DNA of 52,100 bases from an uncultured Lachnospiraceae bacterium. GTDB taxonomy: Bacteria; Bacillota; Clostridia; Lachnospirales; Lachnospiraceae. Shown here one piece after another: positions 50,810-52,100 of the stretch; within the stretch, counting starts at the first letter, position 1; the number at the start of each line of letters is the position of its first letter. The notes beneath the pieces were generated by a model. That model saw only the letters and a list, made by a program, of their open reading frames with translations, was not told the DNA's origin and did no database searches. The position numbers were made by a program, and so were the translations under genes. The stretch is from NCBI GenBank assembly GCA_947626415.1, contig CANQSA010000017.1, positions 1 to 52,100 on the forward strand, given 5' to 3'.

Positions 50810-52100
50810 ATGAAATGGCAAAGAAGAACAAAAAAGGTTGTGTCATATATATTAGTGATTGCCATGGTGATTATCAGTGTTTGGAACGGGAACTTGATTA
50901 ATATGCAGGCTGCAGAGGCGGCTGCCGGACAAGTGTCTGTAGTGATTTCGGAGGGGGAGACCTACAGTGGTTCTGGTTACGTTGATAATAAAGTATCTGT
51001 AAATAAGGACAGTTTATTTACTGAAGAAACACCAACAGAGTTAAAGGACCTAACAAAAGATAATTATGAATTCAAAGGATGGATGAAAAAGAGTGGAGAT
51101 TCTGAAGGCTCTTTTGTAGAAATCAAATCATCCGACGTAGAATTATTAGAGGATGATACAGAGATTTATGCAAAGTGGGAAACTCAGGTCTCTGTCGATT
51201 CTAATTTAGTGGATAAGTTTAACGTTTCCGATAAAATTACGGTTACCGTAGTCGGAACTACCTGCAGCATAGACGCAAGATTAAAGAAGCCTGAGATTTA
51301 TGAAATTTTGGGTTGGTATACGGATAACGAAAAGGATACAGAGTTTAAAGCAAACACTTCGATTGAATCAGAGCAGACATTGTATCCGAAGCTTAAGCTG
51401 CAGGTACAAGAGACTGATTATAAGGTGGAAGGCGCCGTTTTAGCTGATGACAAAACCTATTATTATAAAGACTTGACGAAAGTGTCGGTAAAAAAGGCTG
51501 GCAATTTGGCAGATACAGATGAGACAATTTCAATTAAAAAAGCTTCAGGAGAAGAAGTTACTCTTGAAAAAGGAGAAAATAAATTAGTTTTTGCGGAGAA
51601 AAACGTAGAAGATTCTGATGAAATTATAATTAACCTTGCAGAGGATACGACTGCTCCGACAATCAATACTGAAACTGGGGATGGTAATATTCCGGAAGGG
51701 TTTGAAGCTTCTGTTAAAGATGATGGAACAACCATTGAGATCAAGTCTTCAAAAGATACAAAAGCTGAATTGAAGTTTAATCTTAAGATTTCAGATGATC
51801 ATGCTGGTCTGTCAAAAGAAAGCACTGTAACAGGCGGATTTAAAACAAAAACGAGAGCTCTGACGACAGATGGTACGGGTGAGTTGAATACAGAGGCTGG
51901 CACATTAAATATTACAATTCCTGAATATGAAGGGAGTGAAGAAGAAACTTACCAATATGAGTATGAAGTTAAACTGATAGATGGAATCGGCAACGAAAAA
52001 GAATACACAATTAATATAGAAGTGCCCAGAGACGGAAAAGGACCGGATATTACAGTTTCGCCTGAAAGTAGTAATTATGGAAACCAAGACGTCACTTTAA
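50810..52100 (+). CDS. secreted InlB/Listeria-Bacteroides-repeat-like protein, cut by window end
   Basis: Partial gene with no stop before the window end; 430 codons are visible. A signal peptide with basic start (MKWQRRTKK) and hydrophobic core (YILVIAMVIISVW) ends near residue 36. The mature part has at least two units of the InlB B-repeat type, seen as YEFKGWMKKSG with EIYAKWE and YEILGWYTDNE with TLYPKLK. Acidic, Asp/Glu/Thr-rich segments and an Ig-like stretch with TTAPTINTE follow. AAGGAGAT lies nine bases before the ATG. It is the last recognisable gene in the operon and likely a surface adhesin or wall protein; the C-terminus that would show an anchor is not in view. Confidence 0.8.
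   Translation, partial: MKWQRRTKKVVSYILVIAMVIISVWNGNLINMQAAEAAAGQVSVVISEGETYSGSGYVDNKVSVNKDSLFTEETPTELKDLTKDNYEFKGWMKKSGDSEGSFVEIKSSDVELLEDDTEIYAKWETQVSVDSNLVDKFNVSDKITVTVVGTTCSIDARLKKPEIYEILGWYTDNEKDTEFKANTSIESEQTLYPKLKLQVQETDYKVEGAVLADDKTYYYKDLTKVSVKKAGNLADTDETISIKKASGEEVTLEKGENKLVFAEKNVEDSDEIIINLAEDTTAPTINTETGDGNIPEGFEASVKDDGTTIEIKSSKDTKAELKFNLKISDDHAGLSKESTVTGGFKTKTRALTTDGTGELNTEAGTLNITIPEYEGSEEETYQYEYEVKLIDGIGNEKEYTINIEVPRDGKGPDITVSPESSNYGNQDVTL

Noticed and set aside
1-52100. CRISPR array, rRNA, insertion sequence or integrase
   Set aside because: I found no regularly spaced repeats, no rRNA segments and no transposase or integrase gene on either strand.

Overview
The window looks like chromosome from a Gram-positive anaerobe of the Clostridia, most likely Lachnospiraceae. 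The evidence is AGGAGG-type ribosome sites, a VanZ protein, LL-diaminopimelate aminotransferase, a TSCPD-domain protein, a TatD-associated radical SAM protein, a glnA/ANTAR pair, and Ser/Thr kinase genes next to a secreted repeat protein. Coding sequence is moderately GC-rich up to about 43.1 kb and visibly more AT-rich afterwards. This taxonomic call is inferred from gene content, not from a marker alignment.

Region 1 (0-15 kb) is the end of a surface-polysaccharide locus. Gmd and Rmd make GDP-D-rhamnose. A phosphohexomutase, a YfhO-family protein, a GT-C-like protein, a DUF6311-type protein and an M50 metalloprotease follow in close succession. A tRNA-Leu(AAG) with its own promoter and terminator and an Asp/Glu racemase come next, then a Wzm/Wzt (TagG/TagH)-type ABC exporter and a GT2 glycosyltransferase. 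Region 2 (15-18.3 kb) is housekeeping: a TSCPD protein, MTA/SAH nucleosidase, an unknown membrane protein and glucose-6-phosphate isomerase, closed by a 16-bp perfect terminator.

Region 3 (18.3-29.6 kb) has a RhuM gene whose 3' end runs antisense into a second YfhO gene. It continues with a PIG-L deacetylase and a FabT-like MarR regulator, then a composite phosphomannose isomerase whose guanylyltransferase half has lost signature residues. VanZ, a beta-CASP metallo-hydrolase, RNase H and an L,D-transpeptidase complete it. Region 4 (29.6-33.8 kb) is glnA behind a very short attenuator-like leader, an ANTAR regulator with a pseudo-receiver, dapL and an AraC regulator. The glnA and L,D-transpeptidase promoters overlap at their -35 boxes.

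Region 5 (33.8-43.2 kb) is alpha-galactoside use: a large anchored GH97 enzyme with LamG-like and CBM-like modules, and a cytoplasmic GH36 alpha-galactosidase. An ECF S component with pyridoxal/pyridoxamine kinase, and a radical SAM protein, follow. Region 6 (43.2-45.3 kb) has an orphan BRO-N antirepressor, CinA and an XRE repressor.

Region 7 (45.5 kb to the end) is the most unusual part. It is a phospho-signalling operon starting with a membrane-spanning trypsin-like protease joined to a cytoplasmic FHA domain. A PP2C phosphatase, a transmembrane Ser/Thr kinase, a membrane protein with four exact-period TTVL units, a four-helix membrane protein and a secreted InlB-like repeat protein cut by the window end follow. 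TTVL also occurs twice just before the FHA domain. This suggests a phosphothreonine/FHA docking circuit set by the kinase and phosphatase.
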